The notes: a model not told the origin generated them from the letters alone. 16,922 nt of DNA from Comamonadaceae bacterium (GCA_947484245.1 CANKOT010000046.1:1-16922), one strand, 5' to 3'; positions 7,039 to 15,568 are shown, numbered from the stretch's first letter. Numbers and translations: made by a program.

Positions 7039-7863
7039 ATGGCCACCTTGCGTTCTTCCAACATTCAAAGCACTTGGTCTTGGGCCATTGGAGGTGCCGC
7101 GATCGGTGCTGTGATGGCTTTGCTTGTGCATTTGCCGGCTCAGTGGTTGGCGCAAGTGGTCTCCAAGGCCACTCAAAAACAAGTGCAACTTCAAGAAGCG
7201 CAGGGCTCTGTTTGGCAAGGTTCGGGCAAGTTGGTTTTAACTGGTGGCGAAGGCAGCCGAGATGCCTTGGCTTTGCCTGGCCGCATTCATTGGCACACCG
7301 CTTTGGCCTTCAATGGCCTTCAATGGCCGCACTTCAATTTGAACTTGAATGCGGCTTGTTGCATGACACAAACTGTGCAATTGTCATTCCAAGTTGCAGA
7401 GCGTTTGGGCATCTGGCAGCTGCAAGTCAATGACCACCGCTCGCAATGGCCTGCCCATCTTTTGAGTGGCTTGGGTGCGCCCTGGAACACGCTGCAGCCA
7501 GAAGGCAACTTGGTCCTCGAAACCCAACAATTGCGCGTGCAATTTCAAGCAGCACAAACTTGGCTTCAAGGCGGCTTGACGCTCACTGCAGAAAACATGT
7601 CCTCCAAGCTGAGCACCCTTAAGCCCATGGGCACCTACCAAGTGCAGCTCGGTGGCAGTGCATCGCCCAAGCTCTTGCCCTCTTTGACTTTGAGCACCCA
7701 ATCTGGCAGCTTGCTGCTCAGTGGGCAAGGTCAGTGGCAAGGCTCAAAACTTCAATTTCGAGGCGAAGCCTCTGCAGTGCCTGAGCACGCAGAAGCTTTG
7801 TCAAATTTGCTAAATATCATTGGACGTCGCCAAGGGGCGCGCAGCTTGCTTTCATTGGGTTGA
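7039..7863 (+). CDS. gspN: Type II secretion system protein N
   Basis: GspN is an accessory inner-membrane protein present in only some type II systems; its exact role is not settled. I start it at the ATG at 7039, two bases after the gspM stop, although the frame stays open upstream inside gspM. The 274-residue product has an N-terminal membrane helix (about 12-31) followed by a beta-rich periplasmic domain, with QEAQGSVWQGSGKLVL (about 52-67) closely resembling the T2SSN family start. Adjacent cysteines at 107-108 (NAACCM) lie in the periplasmic part. The coding sequence contains a short 10-bp repeat (GGCCTTCAAT at 7305 and 7315). The stop touches the gspD start region. Confidence 0.85.
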   Translation: MATLRSSNIQSTWSWAIGGAAIGAVMALLVHLPAQWLAQVVSKATQKQVQLQEAQGSVWQGSGKLVLTGGEGSRDALALPGRIHWHTALAFNGLQWPHFNLNLNAACCMTQTVQLSFQVAERLGIWQLQVNDHRSQWPAHLLSGLGAPWNTLQPEGNLVLETQQLRVQFQAAQTWLQGGLTLTAENMSSKLSTLKPMGTYQVQLGGSASPKLLPSLTLSTQSGSLLLSGQGQWQGSKLQFRGEASAVPEHAEALSNLLNIIGRRQGARSLLSLG

Positions 7864-7868
7864 ATATC

Positions 7869-10028
7869 ATGGCTTCACGACAATCTTTTTTCAAAACTTT
7901 GCCTCAGCGCCAGCGCTTGGTAACTTGGCTAACTGGCCTGTGCGCCAGTGTGAGCATTGGTTTGCCTTTGCTTGTGCTCAGCAGCTCGGCCCATGCACAA
8001 GCACAAGCTCAAGCACAAACCCCCAAGCCCAGCAAAAAAACCAATGCTGCGGGCAAGCAAGCGCCCGAACCCGTCACATTGAATTTCAACAATGCAGAAA
8101 TCGATGCCGTGGCCAAAACCTTGGCCACCTTGTCTGGCCACAATGTGGTGGTCGACCCTCGCGTTAAAGGCACCATCACCCTCACCAGCAATGTGCCCGT
8201 TGCACCATCCCAAGCGCTTCGTTTGTTTGCCGCTCAGTTGCGCACGCAAGGTTTTGCGCTGGTTGAATCGGCTGGCTTGTATTTGGTCGTGCCAGAGGCC
8301 GATGCCAAATTGCAAAGCGGCGCTGTATCGGCGGGCACGGTGCCCACCTCCAACGGACAAATCGTCACGCAAATTTTTCAGCTCAATCACGAAAGCGCCA
8401 ACAACTTGGTGCCCATTCTCAGACCCCTCATCAGCCCCAACAACACCTTGAACGTCAATCCTGGCACCAATGCCTTGGTGATCACGGACTATGCCGACAA
8501 CTTGCAGCGCTTAGGGCGCATCATTGCGGCCTTGGACGTGGCCAACGCCACAGGTGTTGAAGTAATTGCCTTGAAACATGCCTTGGCCACCGATTTGGTG
8601 CCCATGCTTCAGCGCTTGCTTGATTCGGGTGCCGCCAGTGGCGCAGCGCCTGTGGCGGGTCAGTCAGACGCGGCACAAAAAACCACTGTCATGGCCGAGG
8701 CTCGCAGCAACTCACTCATTTTGCGGGCTGCCAATGCTGCACGCATGGCACTGGCCCGCTCCTTGGTAGCCCAACTTGACCAGCCCTCTGCGTCTGGCCC
8801 CAATGCCGCCAGCGGCAATATCCATGTGGTGTATTTGAAAAATGCAGACGCCACCAAATTGGCAGCCACTTTGCGCGCAGCCCTCAGCGCTCAAAGCGGC
8901 CCCAATTCAAGCACCCCCTCCGTCACCAACACCAGCATGCCCGCCAATCCAGGGGGTACTTCCAGCGGCGCCAACGCCAGCTTCAATTCAGCAGGCGGGC
9001 AAGTCTCAACGGGCGGACAAATTCAAGCAGACCCGTCTACCAATGCCCTCATCATCACGGCGCCAGAGCCGCAGTACCGTCAACTGCGGGCAGTGATTGA
9101 CAAATTGGATGCACGGCGTGCGCAGGTCTTTGTTGAAAGTTTGATTGCCGAAGTGAGTGCCGAAAAAGCAGCTGAGTTTGGGGTCCAATGGCAAGGCCCT
9201 GTGGGCGGCAAAGGCGATACCAACATTGGCCTCTTGGGCACCAACTTTAGAGTAGGTGGCGCCAACCTGATTTCGCTGGCCGCTCAAGGTGCCAGTGGCA
9301 ATGTGGCACCTTCTTCGGGCTTGAATGTGGGCTTGGCTCACAACACCAACGGCACTTATGTGCTGGGGTTTTTGGCTCGGTTTTTACAAACCACAGGCGA
9401 TGGCAATGTGCTTTCAACACCTAACCTCTTAACCCTTGACAACGAAGAAGCCAAAATTGTCATTGGCCAAAATGTGCCGTTTGTCACGGGTCAGTACACC
9501 AACAACAACACCAATTCTGGCGCCGTCAATCCTTTCCAAACCATTGAGCGAAAAGATGTGGGCCTCACATTGCGGGTCAAGCCACAGATCAGTGAAAACG
9601 GCACGGTCAAATTGCAAATTTACCAAGAAGTGAGCCGACTCGATCCTGCGTCCATCAACTCCGCGACCGGCTTGATCACCAACAAACGCTCCATTGAGTC
9701 CAGTGTCTTGGTGGAAGATGGCGCCATTGTGGTGTTGGGTGGCTTGCTGCAAGACGACTATGGCAACAGCCAAGAGCGTGTGCCAGGTTTGAGTGAGGTG
9801 CCATTTTTTGGCAATTTGTTCAGAGCCGAATCACGCAGCCGCAAGAAGACCAATTTGATGGTCTTCCTCAGACCCGTGGTGGTTCGCGATGGCGCCGCGA
9901 CCGGCGGGCTCTCCTTGGATCGTTATGAGCAAATGCGCGGCGTGCAAACTCAGGCGCAACCCGGCAACAGCCCAGGCTTGCCCGCCATGGGCGCACCCAT
10001 TTTGCCCGAGCCAACTCGCAAACCATAA
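7869..10028 (+). CDS. gspD: Type II secretion system secretin D (outer-membrane channel)
   Basis: GspD multimerises into the outer-membrane secretin through which folded substrates leave. From the ATG at 7869 it has 719 residues; a TTG at 7860 overlapping the gspN stop would add three. A signal peptide (about 1-43) ends SSAHA, followed by a short Gln-Ala repeat. Domains in order: N0 (about 68-145), N1 (about 164-224), N2 (about 229-306) and N3 (about 317-415). N3 is interrupted by a Gly/Ser/Asn/Pro-rich insert (about 343-385). The secretin core (about 417-675) has LSTPNLLTLDNEEAKI and the signature VPGLSEVPFFGNLF (about 638-651). The short tail (about 676-719) is Pro-rich, with no obvious pilotin-binding domain. 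It overlaps gspE by one base (TAATG). Confidence 0.96.
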   Translation: MASRQSFFKTLPQRQRLVTWLTGLCASVSIGLPLLVLSSSAHAQAQAQAQTPKPSKKTNAAGKQAPEPVTLNFNNAEIDAVAKTLATLSGHNVVVDPRVKGTITLTSNVPVAPSQALRLFAAQLRTQGFALVESAGLYLVVPEADAKLQSGAVSAGTVPTSNGQIVTQIFQLNHESANNLVPILRPLISPNNTLNVNPGTNALVITDYADNLQRLGRIIAALDVANATGVEVIALKHALATDLVPMLQRLLDSGAASGAAPVAGQSDAAQKTTVMAEARSNSLILRAANAARMALARSLVAQLDQPSASGPNAASGNIHVVYLKNADATKLAATLRAALSAQSGPNSSTPSVTNTSMPANPGGTSSGANASFNSAGGQVSTGGQIQADPSTNALIITAPEPQYRQLRAVIDKLDARRAQVFVESLIAEVSAEKAAEFGVQWQGPVGGKGDTNIGLLGTNFRVGGANLISLAAQGASGNVAPSSGLNVGLAHNTNGTYVLGFLARFLQTTGDGNVLSTPNLLTLDNEEAKIVIGQNVPFVTGQYTNNNTNSGAVNPFQTIERKDVGLTLRVKPQISENGTVKLQIYQEVSRLDPASINSATGLITNKRSIESSVLVEDGAIVVLGGLLQDDYGNSQERVPGLSEVPFFGNLFRAESRSRKKTNLMVFLRPVVVRDGAATGGLSLDRYEQMRGVQTQAQPGNSPGLPAMGAPILPEPTRKP

Positions 10029-11446
10029 TGGCCCATCGCTACCCGCTCCCCTACGCATTTGCGCGCAGCCACCAACTGCTGTTGGAGGACGATGGCACTC
10101 GGCTGAGCTTGTGGCTTTGTCCGGAAAGCGGTGCCAATGCCATGTCGGAAGTCATGCGCAAATGGGGACATGCAGAACTGTCTTTGGACATTGCACACGA
10201 AGACACAGTGCACCTCAAACAGCGCATCAGTGCGGCTTACTCCGCTCAATACGGGCCTGGTGAATCGAGTGCGGCAGCTGTGGTGAGCGAAGTCGAGTCG
10301 GCCGCAGACTTGTCGCGCATGATGCAAGAACTTCCCGCTGTTGAAGACTTGCTAGAAACCAGCGACGATGCGCCCATCATTCGCATGCTCAACGCACTCC
10401 TCACGCAAGCTGCGCGCGATTGTGCCAGCGACATTCACATCGAGCCCTACGAGAGGCATTCGAGTGTGCGGTTTCGCGTGGATGGCAACTTGCGTGAAGT
10501 GGTTCAACCCAATCGCGCGCTTCATGCCGCCCTGATTTCGCGTTTGAAAATCATGGCCGAACTGGATATTGCTGAAAAACGTTTGCCGCAAGACGGCCGC
10601 ATCAGTTTGCGTTTGGGTTCGCGCGCTGTGGATGTTCGGGTGTCAACGTTGCCCAGCGCCCATGGCGAGCGCGCAGTGCTGCGTTTGCTCGACAAATCTG
10701 AAAGCCGTCTCAGCATGGCCTCCGTGGGCATGCAAGGCGCCACCTTGCAGCGCTTTCAGCAGTTGGTCACCCAACCTCACGGCTTGATTTTGGTAACGGG
10801 TCCCACCGGCTCAGGCAAAACCACCACGCTGTATGCCGCCCTGCAAAACTTAGATGCCATGGGCAGCAACATCATGACGGTGGAAGACCCCATCGAATAC
10901 GAGTTGGCTGGCGTGGGCCAAACGCAGGTCAATGCCAAAATCGATTTGACGTTTGCCAAAGCATTGCGCGCCATACTTCGGCAAGACCCCGACATCATCA
11001 TGATTGGTGAGATACGCGATTTTGAAACGGCTCAAATTGCCATTCAAGCCTCCATGACGGGCCACTTGGTCTTGGCCACCTTGCACACCAACGATGCAGC
11101 AAGCGCTGTCACCCGCCTCACCGACATGGGCATCGAGCCCTTCCTGCTCAGCTCTTCTTTGTTGGGTGTTTTGGCACAGCGCCTGGTGCGCAAAGTTTGC
11201 ACGCACTGTGCCGGTGAAGGCTGTGCGCAATGCGGCCAAACAGGCTATGCGGGCCGCACCGGTATTTTTGAATTGCTCATCACAGACGATGCACTGCGGG
11301 CTCAAATCCATGCCAAGCAATCGGAAGCCAGCATTCGAGAGGCTGCCGTTGCGGGGGGTATGGTGCTCATGCGTGATGATGGCGAGCGCTTGGTTGAGTT
11401 GGGCATTACACGCGCTGAAGAATTATTGCGCGTCACCCGCGACTGA
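10028..11446 (+). CDS. gspE: Type II secretion system ATPase E
   Basis: GspE is the cytoplasmic hexameric ATPase that powers pseudopilus assembly through GspL and GspF. The 472-residue protein has an N-terminal domain (about 1-110) and an N2 domain with SDIHIEPYE (about 134-142). The motor domain follows: Walker A GPTGSGKT (258-265), Asp box TVEDPIEY (284-291), Walker B DIIMIGE (322-328) and His box TGHLVLATLHTND (344-356). A zinc-binding cysteine motif follows, with Cys at 391, 394, 399 and 402. The CX2C pairs are only four residues apart, whereas classical GspE proteins have a much longer loop. The start overlaps the gspD stop, and gspF follows after 24 bases. Confidence 0.96.
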   Translation: MAHRYPLPYAFARSHQLLLEDDGTRLSLWLCPESGANAMSEVMRKWGHAELSLDIAHEDTVHLKQRISAAYSAQYGPGESSAAAVVSEVESAADLSRMMQELPAVEDLLETSDDAPIIRMLNALLTQAARDCASDIHIEPYERHSSVRFRVDGNLREVVQPNRALHAALISRLKIMAELDIAEKRLPQDGRISLRLGSRAVDVRVSTLPSAHGERAVLRLLDKSESRLSMASVGMQGATLQRFQQLVTQPHGLILVTGPTGSGKTTTLYAALQNLDAMGSNIMTVEDPIEYELAGVGQTQVNAKIDLTFAKALRAILRQDPDIIMIGEIRDFETAQIAIQASMTGHLVLATLHTNDAASAVTRLTDMGIEPFLLSSSLLGVLAQRLVRKVCTHCAGEGCAQCGQTGYAGRTGIFELLITDDALRAQIHAKQSEASIREAAVAGGMVLMRDDGERLVELGITRAEELLRVTRD

Positions 11447-11470
11447 CTATTTTTTTAAGATCTTCAATCA

Positions 11471-12697
11471 ATGCCCGCCTATTCTTTTGAAGCTCTGCAA
11501 AACGATGGTGCATTGCGCAAAGGCGTGGTCGAGGCCGATAGCGCCAAAGCCGCTCGCACCCAACTGCGGACGCAGTCTTTGGTGCCATTGAGCGTACAAG
11601 CACTGGCAGCAAGCAGCTCGGACAAGCGCAGTATTTGGCAATACAACATTGGCTCGAGTCGCAGCTTTTCTCCCAATGCATTGGCCGTTTGGACGCGGCA
11701 ACTGGCCAGCCTGGTGGGCAGCGGCCTGCCCTTAGAGCGCGCCTTGGCGGCATTGAGCGATGAAGCTGAATCAGAAAAGCAAGCGCATTTGGTGGCCAAC
11801 CTCCGGGCCGAAGTCAATGCGGGTTTGGGCTTGGCCAAAGCCATGTCGCAGCATCCTTCAGAGTTTTCTGCGCTTTACACCTCGGTCATCAGTGCCGGCG
11901 AGCAAGGCGGCAATTTGGGCGCGGTGCTGGGGCAATTGGCCGACGACTTGCAAGATCAGCAAACGCTCAAAGCCAAGCTCTTGAGTGCTTCCTTGTATCC
12001 CGCCATCGTCAGCCTCATTGCCTTGCTCATCGTGATTTTTTTGCTCAGCACGGTGGTACCGCAAGTGGCTCAAGTTTTCTCTGGCAATCAAAGAAAGCTG
12101 CCCACCCTCACGGTTTTCATGTTGGCGCTCAGCGATTTTGTCCGCAACCATGGGTGGACTGTGGCACTGGCTTTGGTGTTGGGCTGGTTGGGCTTTCACC
12201 AGGCCATGAAACAGCCCCACTTGCGTGTGCAATTTGATGCGGCGTTTTTGCGCTTGCCCATTTTGGGTCGCTTGGCAACCGGCTACAACACAGCCAGGTT
12301 TGCCAGCACTCTGGCCATGCTCACTGGGGCAGGCGTGCCCATCTTAAAAGCCATGCAGTCTGCGGCAGACACCTTGTCCAACCAAGCCATGCGCGAAGAT
12401 GTGCTTGACGCCTTGGTGTTGGTGCGCGAGGGTGCGCCCTTGGCCATGGCCATGGGACAGAAAAAACGCTTTCCCAGTTTGCTGGCCATGTTTGCGAGGT
12501 TGGGTGAGCAAACCGGCCAACTGCCCCTCATGCTGCAGCGCGCAGCCCAACAACTTTCGGCCGATGTTCAGCGGCGCGCTTTGGCATTGGCCACCATTTT
12601 GGAGCCTCTGCTCATTGTGGCCATGGGCGGGGTGGTCATGCTCATTGTATTGGCCGTGCTCATGCCCATCATGGAATTGAACCAATGGGTTCGTTAA
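11471..12697 (+). CDS. gspF: Type II secretion system inner-membrane protein F
   Basis: GspF is the polytopic core of the inner-membrane assembly platform. The 408-residue protein starts MPAYSFEALQNDGALRKGVVEA, the usual GspF opening, and contains two related T2SSF domains (about 71-195 and 274-398). The repeated hallmarks are LVGSGLPLERAL with SAGEQGGNLG in the first and LTGAGVPILKAM with LGEQTGQLP in the second. Membrane helices lie at about 175-197, 228-243 and 376-400. The 24-base gap after gspE contains a seven-T run (11450-11456) but no strong stem, so I do not think transcription ends there. A 13-base gap with a good ribosome binding site leads to the nucleotidase gene. Confidence 0.95.
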   Translation: MPAYSFEALQNDGALRKGVVEADSAKAARTQLRTQSLVPLSVQALAASSSDKRSIWQYNIGSSRSFSPNALAVWTRQLASLVGSGLPLERALAALSDEAESEKQAHLVANLRAEVNAGLGLAKAMSQHPSEFSALYTSVISAGEQGGNLGAVLGQLADDLQDQQTLKAKLLSASLYPAIVSLIALLIVIFLLSTVVPQVAQVFSGNQRKLPTLTVFMLALSDFVRNHGWTVALALVLGWLGFHQAMKQPHLRVQFDAAFLRLPILGRLATGYNTARFASTLAMLTGAGVPILKAMQSAADTLSNQAMREDVLDALVLVREGAPLAMAMGQKKRFPSLLAMFARLGEQTGQLPLMLQRAAQQLSADVQRRALALATILEPLLIVAMGGVVMLIVLAVLMPIMELNQWVR

Positions 12698-12698
12698 C

Positions 12699-12704
12699 AA
12701 GGAG
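12699..12704 (+). promoter_or_regulatory. Strong ribosome binding site of the 5'-nucleotidase gene
   Basis: AAGGAG lies six bases before the ATG at 12711, an ideal Shine-Dalgarno sequence and spacing. It is the clearest such site in the window; most gsp genes rely on overlapping stop and start codons. It fixes the start of the nucleotidase and suggests translation independent of gspF. Confidence 0.85.
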
Positions 12705-12710
12705 CCTCCC

Positions 12711-13613
12711 ATGCCAGTCAGCCTAGACGGTCAGTTGGTGGTGGCGATTTCGTCGCGCGCCTTGTTTGATTTTGAAGAAGAAAACCTGGTGTTCGAACAA
12801 AGCGATGACCGGGCTTACATGAAGCTTCAGCTGGAGCGACTTGAAGAACCCGCCAAGCGAGGCGTTGCTTTTTCTTTGGTGAAAAAACTTTTGGCCTTCA
12901 ACGATGCGCAAACGCAGCGTGTGGAAGTTGTCATTTTGTCGCGCAACGACCCCGTCTCGGGCATGCGCGTGTTCAGATCTGCACAGCACTATGGCCTGCC
13001 CATTCAACGCGGCAGTTTCACACGTGGCCAATCTCCATGGCGGTATTTAAAACCCCTGAATGCCAATTTGTTTTTGTCGACCCATCTCTCCGATGTGCGC
13101 GCCGCCTTGGATGCTGGCGTTCCTGCTGCACAGGTCTATCCTCACTCCGCTCACGCATCCGAAGCCCACCCCCATGAAGTGCGCATTGCATTTGACGGCG
13201 ATGCGGTTTTGTTTTCGGATGAAGCTGAACGCGTTTTTCAGTCGGAGGGATTGTCTGCATTTCAAGCGCATGAGCGCGCCAAAGCCTCGCAGCCTTTGCT
13301 GGCTGGGCCTTTCAAGCCTTTGCTGGCCGCGCTTCACCGTTTGCAGCAAGAGGGCACGCCCGCCATGCGCGTCAGAACGGCGTTGGTCACAGCGCGCAGT
13401 GCGCCTGCTCACGAGCGTGCCATTCGCACCTTGATGCAGTGGAACATTGAGGTAGACGAGGCCATGTTTTTAGGCGGTTTGCCCAAAGGCGAATTTCTCA
13501 AAGAGTTTGAGCCCGACTTCTTTTTTGACGACCAAACAGGTCACATTGAATCGGCAGCCCAACATGTGCCGGCAGGTCATGTGGCCAGTGGCATTAGCAA
13601 TCCGTCCAACTAA
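12711..13613 (+). CDS. Cytosolic 5'-nucleotidase (HAD-type, cN-I-like family)
   Basis: This is a predicted cytoplasmic phosphohydrolase that removes the 5'-phosphate from nucleoside monophosphates; substrate preference cannot be read from the sequence. The 300-residue protein has the family opening VVAISSRALFDFEEEN (about 10-25). It then has HAD motif I FDGDAVLFSDE (nucleophile D162, general acid D164), motif II TARSAPAHERAIRTL (about 227-240), a motif III lysine in LPKGEFLK and motif IV DFFFDDQTGH with D273/D274. All catalytic positions are present. It follows gspF by 13 bases on the same strand and is probably read from the same transcript, though it is not a known secretion component. Its stop overlaps the stop of the convergent transporter gene. 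Confidence 0.88.
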   Translation: MPVSLDGQLVVAISSRALFDFEEENLVFEQSDDRAYMKLQLERLEEPAKRGVAFSLVKKLLAFNDAQTQRVEVVILSRNDPVSGMRVFRSAQHYGLPIQRGSFTRGQSPWRYLKPLNANLFLSTHLSDVRAALDAGVPAAQVYPHSAHASEAHPHEVRIAFDGDAVLFSDEAERVFQSEGLSAFQAHERAKASQPLLAGPFKPLLAALHRLQQEGTPAMRVRTALVTARSAPAHERAIRTLMQWNIEVDEAMFLGGLPKGEFLKEFEPDFFFDDQTGHIESAAQHVPAGHVASGISNPSN

Positions 13614-14563
13614 GGCAGAGCTTCGGGCTCTTCTTTTCTGCGACCCTCGCGCCGCGCAATCCAGATGGTCGACACCAAAATGACTGCAGCGCCAAGCCAA
13701 GTCCATTTGCTGGGGATGTCACTGAAAACCAACCAACCCAAAAGAGACGCCCAGACCAAGTCCAAGAAGCGAAGTGATTGGGTGGCAGAGATATCGGCCA
13801 CACTGAATGCTTTGGTGAAGCTGTAATGGCCAATGGTGCCAAGCAAACCTGCCACCATGAAACCACTCCACTGCCAAAGCGTGGGCGTTTGCCAATTCAG
13901 CAATGCCAAGGGCAAGCTGAACAAAGTGACGGTGATGGATTGCCACATCACAATCACCCCTGGCTTTTCAGTTCGGGTGAGGTGCTTGGTAATGAGGAAT
14001 GACGCCGCAAACACAGGCGAAGATGCCAACATCACCAAGTTGTACCAACCACCACTGCCCGACAAATTGGGGGCCACCACCACCATCACACCTGCAAAGC
14101 CAATGCCGGCAGCAATCCAGCGGTCTTTGCGCATGGGTTCGCCCAAAAACCAGGCCGCGCCCAGCATGATGAAGATAGGCCCTGAAAATCCAATGGCCGT
14201 CATGTCGGCCAATGGAATTTGGGGCAGCGCCACAAACCACAACATGAGGCCAATGGTGTGCACGCCACCGCGCCAAAACTGCCCTTTCACATTGACTGGC
14301 ACATAGGCGCTCAAGCCTTGGTACCACATCAAAGGCAACATGACGATCAAGCCACAAAAATAGCGCAGAAATTGAGCCTCAAAAGGATCCATTTGCATGG
14401 ACAAACCTCGGGCAATGGTGTTCAGCAAGGAGAAGGTCAAACCACCGAGAGTCATCCAGGCCATGCCCCGAAGAGGCGCTGGCAAACGTTCAAAACGACG
14501 AGCGTTTTGTACAAGCACGAGGGTTAGAAATCGCTGCAGTGAGGTGGGAACAAATCTGGGCAC
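13610..14563 (-). CDS. DMT-superfamily transporter (EamA/RhaT-like permease)
   Basis: This is an inner-membrane permease of the drug/metabolite transporter superfamily; the substrate is unknown. From GTG 14563 the product has 317 residues with about ten membrane helices in two EamA repeats. The first contains GGLTFSLLNTIARGL and PLADMTAIGFSGPIFIMLGAAWFLGEP. The second contains GTIGHYSFTKAFSVADISA and DLVWASLLGWLVFSDIPSKWTWLGAAVI, ending in a basic tail. The start is uncertain: the frame is open to a TTG at 14614 upstream of the -10-like element, and an ATG at 14464 would give 284 residues and still keep the membrane core. I prefer the GTG because it lies six bases after TATAGT. The gene is convergent with the nucleotidase gene. 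Confidence 0.85.
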   Translation of the reverse strand: MPRFVPTSLQRFLTLVLVQNARRFERLPAPLRGMAWMTLGGLTFSLLNTIARGLSMQMDPFEAQFLRYFCGLIVMLPLMWYQGLSAYVPVNVKGQFWRGGVHTIGLMLWFVALPQIPLADMTAIGFSGPIFIMLGAAWFLGEPMRKDRWIAAGIGFAGVMVVVAPNLSGSGGWYNLVMLASSPVFAASFLITKHLTRTEKPGVIVMWQSITVTLFSLPLALLNWQTPTLWQWSGFMVAGLLGTIGHYSFTKAFSVADISATQSLRFLDLVWASLLGWLVFSDIPSKWTWLGAAVILVSTIWIARREGRRKEEPEALP

Positions 14564-14569
14564 CTCTGC

Positions 14570-14575
14570 ACTATA
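14570..14575 (-). promoter_or_regulatory. Candidate -10 element of the EamA transporter gene (leaderless-type)
   Basis: On the minus strand TATAGT (five of six to TATAAT) ends six bases before the GTG at 14563. No clear -35 lies at the proper distance. A competing candidate further upstream is TTGGTA (14609-14614) with TAATAC (14586-14591) at a 17-base spacing; it has a better -35 but a poorer -10. Either would place the start codon downstream of 14580. Confidence 0.35.
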
Positions 14576-14644
14576 AAGGACGGCTGTATTAGCGAAAGTC
14601 TCACGGGTTACCAAAGCCTTGCAACAAGGTGTGCAAAGAGCCCT

Positions 14645-14680
14645 AAAAAAAAGGCCCTGTGATAAAACAGGGCCGTTTTT
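14645..14680. terminator. Bidirectional rho-independent terminator, mainly for htpX
   Basis: An 8-bp perfect stem, GGCCCTGT (14653-14660) with ACAGGGCC (14667-14674), closes a 6-base loop. Reading leftwards (the htpX direction) it is followed by eight T residues; reading rightwards it is followed by G and five T. It sits about 20 bases after the htpX stop and separates htpX from the EamA gene. With no plus-strand gene ending nearby, htpX is the obvious user. Confidence 0.9.
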
Positions 14681-14698
14681 GAATCAGCGAAGTGGTGC

Positions 14699-15568
14699 TC
14701 AGTTGTTTTGCAAAGCCGCAATGCGCTCTTCAATGGGAGGGTGCGTTGAGAACAACTGCCCAATGCCACCTGCAATGCCCATGGCCGCCATGCTCTTTGG
14801 CAACTCGGCAGTGTGCAAGCCCCCCAATCGGGCCAATGCATTCATCATGGGTTGCTTGCGGCCCATGAGTTGTGCAGCGCCGGCATCGGCACGGAACTCG
14901 CGTTGGCGGCTGAACCAGGCCACCACAATGGCGGCCGCAAAGCCCAACAGAATGTCCAAGACGATGGTGGTGATCCAGTAACCCATGCCAGGGCCTGTGT
15001 TTTCTTCGTCGTTCTTGCGCAAGAAGCTGTCGACGACATAACCCACCACTCTGGACAAGAACACCACGAAGGTGTTCATCACACCTTGAATGAGGGCCAT
15101 GGTGACCATGTCGCCATTGGCAATGTGGGCCACTTCGTGCGCCAACACAGCTTCAATTTCTTCGTGGGTCATGTTTTGCAACAAGCCCGTGGAGACGGCG
15201 ACCAAGGCAGAATTTTTGAAAGCGCCAGTGGCAAACGCGTTGGGGTCGCCTTCGAAGATACCCACCTCTGGCATGCCGATACCCGACTTGTCGGCGAGTT
15301 TTTTGACCGTGTCGACCAACCACTTTTCGTCGGCATTGCTAGGCTGCGCAATGACTTGAACACCCGAGCTCCACTTGGCCACAGGCTTGCTGATAAGCAA
15401 AGAGATGAAAGCGCCACCAAAACCCATGATCAGGGCAAAGCCCAGCAAGGCCGTTAAATCCAAACCATTGGACGTGAGGAAGCGGTTAACGCCAAGCAAA
15501 TTGGCCACAACACCCAACACCAGCACCACGGCCAAGTTGGTCAGTACAAACAAAATAATGCGTTTCAT
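14699..15568 (-). CDS. htpX: Membrane-bound zinc metalloprotease HtpX
   Basis: HtpX is a heat-shock-associated M48 protease of the inner membrane that degrades misfolded membrane proteins alongside FtsH. I start it at the ATG at 15568 ([15 protein letters not shown]); the frame is open upstream, but that extension has no family character. The 289-residue protein has helices at about 4-24 and 38-60. The zinc motif HEVAH follows (H144, E145, H148), then further helices at about 155-180 and 197-218 and the third zinc ligand E224 in REFRADAGA. The C-terminus carries [13 protein letters not shown], typical of the family. A sigma-32-like promoter lies upstream and a strong terminator downstream, so it is probably a single-gene transcript. 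No clear Shine-Dalgarno sequence is visible. Confidence 0.96.
   Translation of the reverse strand: MKRIILFVLTNLAVVLVLGVVANLLGVNRFLTSNGLDLTALLGFALIMGFGGAFISLLISKPVAKWSSGVQVIAQPSNADEKWLVDTVKKLADKSGIGMPEVGIFEGDPNAFATGAFKNSALVAVSTGLLQNMTHEEIEAVLAHEVAHIANGDMVTMALIQGVMNTFVVFLSRVVGYVVDSFLRKNDEENTGPGMGYWITTIVLDILLGFAAAIVVAWFSRQREFRADAGAAQLMGRKQPMMNALARLGGLHTAELPKSMAAMGIAGGIGQLFSTHPPIEERIAALQNN

Noticed and set aside
7305..7328. Tandem 10-bp repeat GGCCTTCAAT in gspN
   Set aside because: Only two full copies, within codons that fit the protein, in a sequence where TTCAA and TGGC are frequent. Likely chance.
11428..11456. Possible terminator between gspE and gspF
   Set aside because: There is a seven-T run, but the only stem before it is about four base pairs (GTCA with TGAC). 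It is too weak for an intrinsic terminator, and gspF belongs with the operon.
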